A program made the position numbers and the translations under genes. From Actinomycetes bacterium (GTDB taxonomy: Bacteria > Actinomycetota > Acidimicrobiia > Spongiisociales > UBA4744), in NCBI GenBank assembly GCA_024641205.1, contig JAHEDM010000158.1, forward strand, positions 1 to 6,520: a stretch of DNA of 6,520 nucleotides, read 5' to 3'. Below, one piece after another: positions 5,333 through 6,520 of this stretch. The notes under the pieces are model-generated. The model was given only the letters and a program-made list of their open reading frames with translations, was not told where the DNA came from and did no database searches. Each line of letters begins with the position of its first letter. The stretch's first letter is position 1.

Positions 5333-6520
5333 TCAGGCTGCCGGAAGGCTCAGCACGGGTTCCGGTTCCACAACCGCCACCTCGTCCGGTCTGCCCTCGA
5401 TGTGGATCTTGGGCAACCAACGCAGCCAGTGGGGAAGGTACCAATTGCGCTCACCCAACAGGGCCATCGAGGCAGGCACCAGCACCGACCGCACAATGGT
5501 GGCATCAAGGATCACGGCAATGCCCAGGCCAAAGCCCATCTGCTGGAACATGACCAGATCGCCGGCAGCAAATCCGCCGAAGACCGCCACCATAATCATC
5601 GCCGCTCCGGTAATGATTCCTCCGGTCGATCCCAAACCGAATGCCACCGAGCCGCGGTTGTCGCCGGTGATGTCGTAACGCTCTTTGATCCTGGTCAACA
5701 GGAAGATGTGGTAGTCCATCGAGAGCCCAAACAAGACTGCAAACAAGAAGAGAGGTACCCAGGCCTCGATGACATCGGAGGTACGAAACCCCAGCAGGTC
5801 GGCGCCCACGCCCTCCTGAAAGACCAGTACCAGCAGCCCGTAGGAGGCCCCAACCGAAAGGAGGTTCAGCAGGATCGCTTTGAGGGGAACGACGATTGAA
5901 CGGAAGACCACCATCAAGAGCAGGAAGCTGAGCCCGAGTACGAACGCGAAGATGATCGGGGTACGGTCGTTGAGCACATCGACGTAGTCGATGCTTCCCG
6001 CAGCGGTGCCGGTCACCAGCACCTCGGCCTCCACCCCCGCAAACGCGGCAGGGATCACTGTTTCACGGAGGTCCTGAAGCCCGGTACGGGCCGCATCTGA
6101 GGCCGGATCGAGTTTGGTGACGGCTTCGACAACGGCCAGCCGCCCATCATCACTGACCGTGACGGTGGTCTCGCCGTAGGCCGAATCGCCGGCCAGATTC
6201 CCGACCAACTCATCGATCGCCCTCCGGACCGACCCCACATTGACATCGTCGGCGGCGACCACGATCGGAGTGGTGATCCCGCCGGTATCGAACTCTTCGG
6301 AAAGCACCTGAAATGCGTGCAGCGAATCACTGTCTTCAGGCAGAGAACCGATGAAATTGCTACCGGTGGAGATACTGAGATACGGGACGGCCAGAGCCAG
6401 CAGCAAACCGCCCGCCAGCATCACACTGACGATGGGTCGAGCCGTGACGACCCGGGTCACGGCATGCCAGAACCTTCCTCCACCTTCGTGATAGTGCGAG
6501 CGTGAGGCAAAGGGTATCCG
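5333..6520 (-). CDS. MMPL-family (RND superfamily) membrane exporter, C-terminal half (5' end outside window)
   Basis: The frame runs open from the window edge to TGA at 5335-5333, giving 395 residues. It is the second half of a protein that normally has about 700 or more residues and 12 membrane helices. MMPL proteins use the proton gradient to move lipids, other hydrophobic compounds or drugs across the membrane. Fragment residues 25-48 form the first helix (TM7 of the whole). An extracytoplasmic domain of about 135 residues follows, then helices from about 188 onward. The hallmark GLSMDYHIFLL (265-275) carries Asp269-Tyr270, corresponding to a proton-relay pair of MmpL3-type proteins. GLGIAVILDATIVRSVLVP (331-349) is the other conserved family segment, with Asp339. 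A short cytoplasmic tail ends the protein, without the long C-terminal domain of mycobacterial MmpL3. A GTG at 6460 is in frame but internal, since family-like sequence (RFWHAVTRVV) continues upstream of it. The substrate is unknown. Confidence 0.9.
   Translation of the reverse strand, partial: RIPFASRSHYHEGGGRFWHAVTRVVTARPIVSVMLAGGLLLALAVPYLSISTGSNFIGSLPEDSDSLHAFQVLSEEFDTGGITTPIVVAADDVNVGSVRRAIDELVGNLAGDSAYGETTVTVSDDGRLAVVEAVTKLDPASDAARTGLQDLRETVIPAAFAGVEAEVLVTGTAAGSIDYVDVLNDRTPIIFAFVLGLSFLLLMVVFRSIVVPLKAILLNLLSVGASYGLLVLVFQEGVGADLLGFRTSDVIEAWVPLFLFAVLFGLSMDYHIFLLTRIKERYDITGDNRGSVAFGLGSTGGIITGAAMIMVAVFGGFAAGDLVMFQQMGFGLGIAVILDATIVRSVLVPASMALLGERNWYLPHWLRWLPKIHIEGRPDEVAVVEPEPVLSLPAA

Overview
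The window is gene-dense, fairly GC-rich (roughly 60% by eye) bacterial DNA. It shows tight ATGA/GTGA gene overlaps, frequent GTG starts, an actinobacterial-style tad pilus gene order and an MMPL (RND superfamily) exporter. Together these suggest an actinobacterium. A finer placement, for example Acidimicrobiia, would be a guess.

Region 1 (1-3810, + strand) is the downstream part of a Tad (tight adherence, type IVc) pilus operon. It holds the C-terminal end of the TadA/CpaF secretion ATPase, then TadB and TadC (the two inner-membrane platform proteins of the T2SSF family). A 70-residue Flp-like prepilin follows, then two TadE-like minor pilins and a short TadG-like (Rv3654c-type) protein. The order matches the actinobacterial tad locus exemplified by Rv3659c-Rv3654c of Mycobacterium tuberculosis, with one extra TadE-like gene. 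All four small proteins have a short leader ending in Gly, followed by Phe and a long hydrophobic helix, as expected for substrates of one prepilin peptidase. The peptidase, TadZ and the N-terminal part of TadA are not in the window.

Region 2 (3811-3937) is a short convergent intergenic gap with one small GC hairpin.

Region 3 (3938-5107, - strand) encodes a complete PLP-dependent enzyme of the MalY/PatB (cystathionine beta-lyase-like class I/II aminotransferase) family. Its start is only 24 bp from a divergent + strand ATG at 5132. That ATG opens a 66-codon frame whose first ~33 residues resemble the N-terminus of an alpha/beta hydrolase, but the rest does not, so it looks like a gene remnant. 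The 24-bp gap contains two opposed -10-like hexamers that share two bases.

Region 4 (5333-6520, - strand) is the C-terminal half of an MMPL-family membrane exporter; its N-terminal half lies beyond the window. Apart from the pilus operon, the genes show no obvious functional link to each other. No tRNA, rRNA, CRISPR array, insertion sequence or phage feature was seen.
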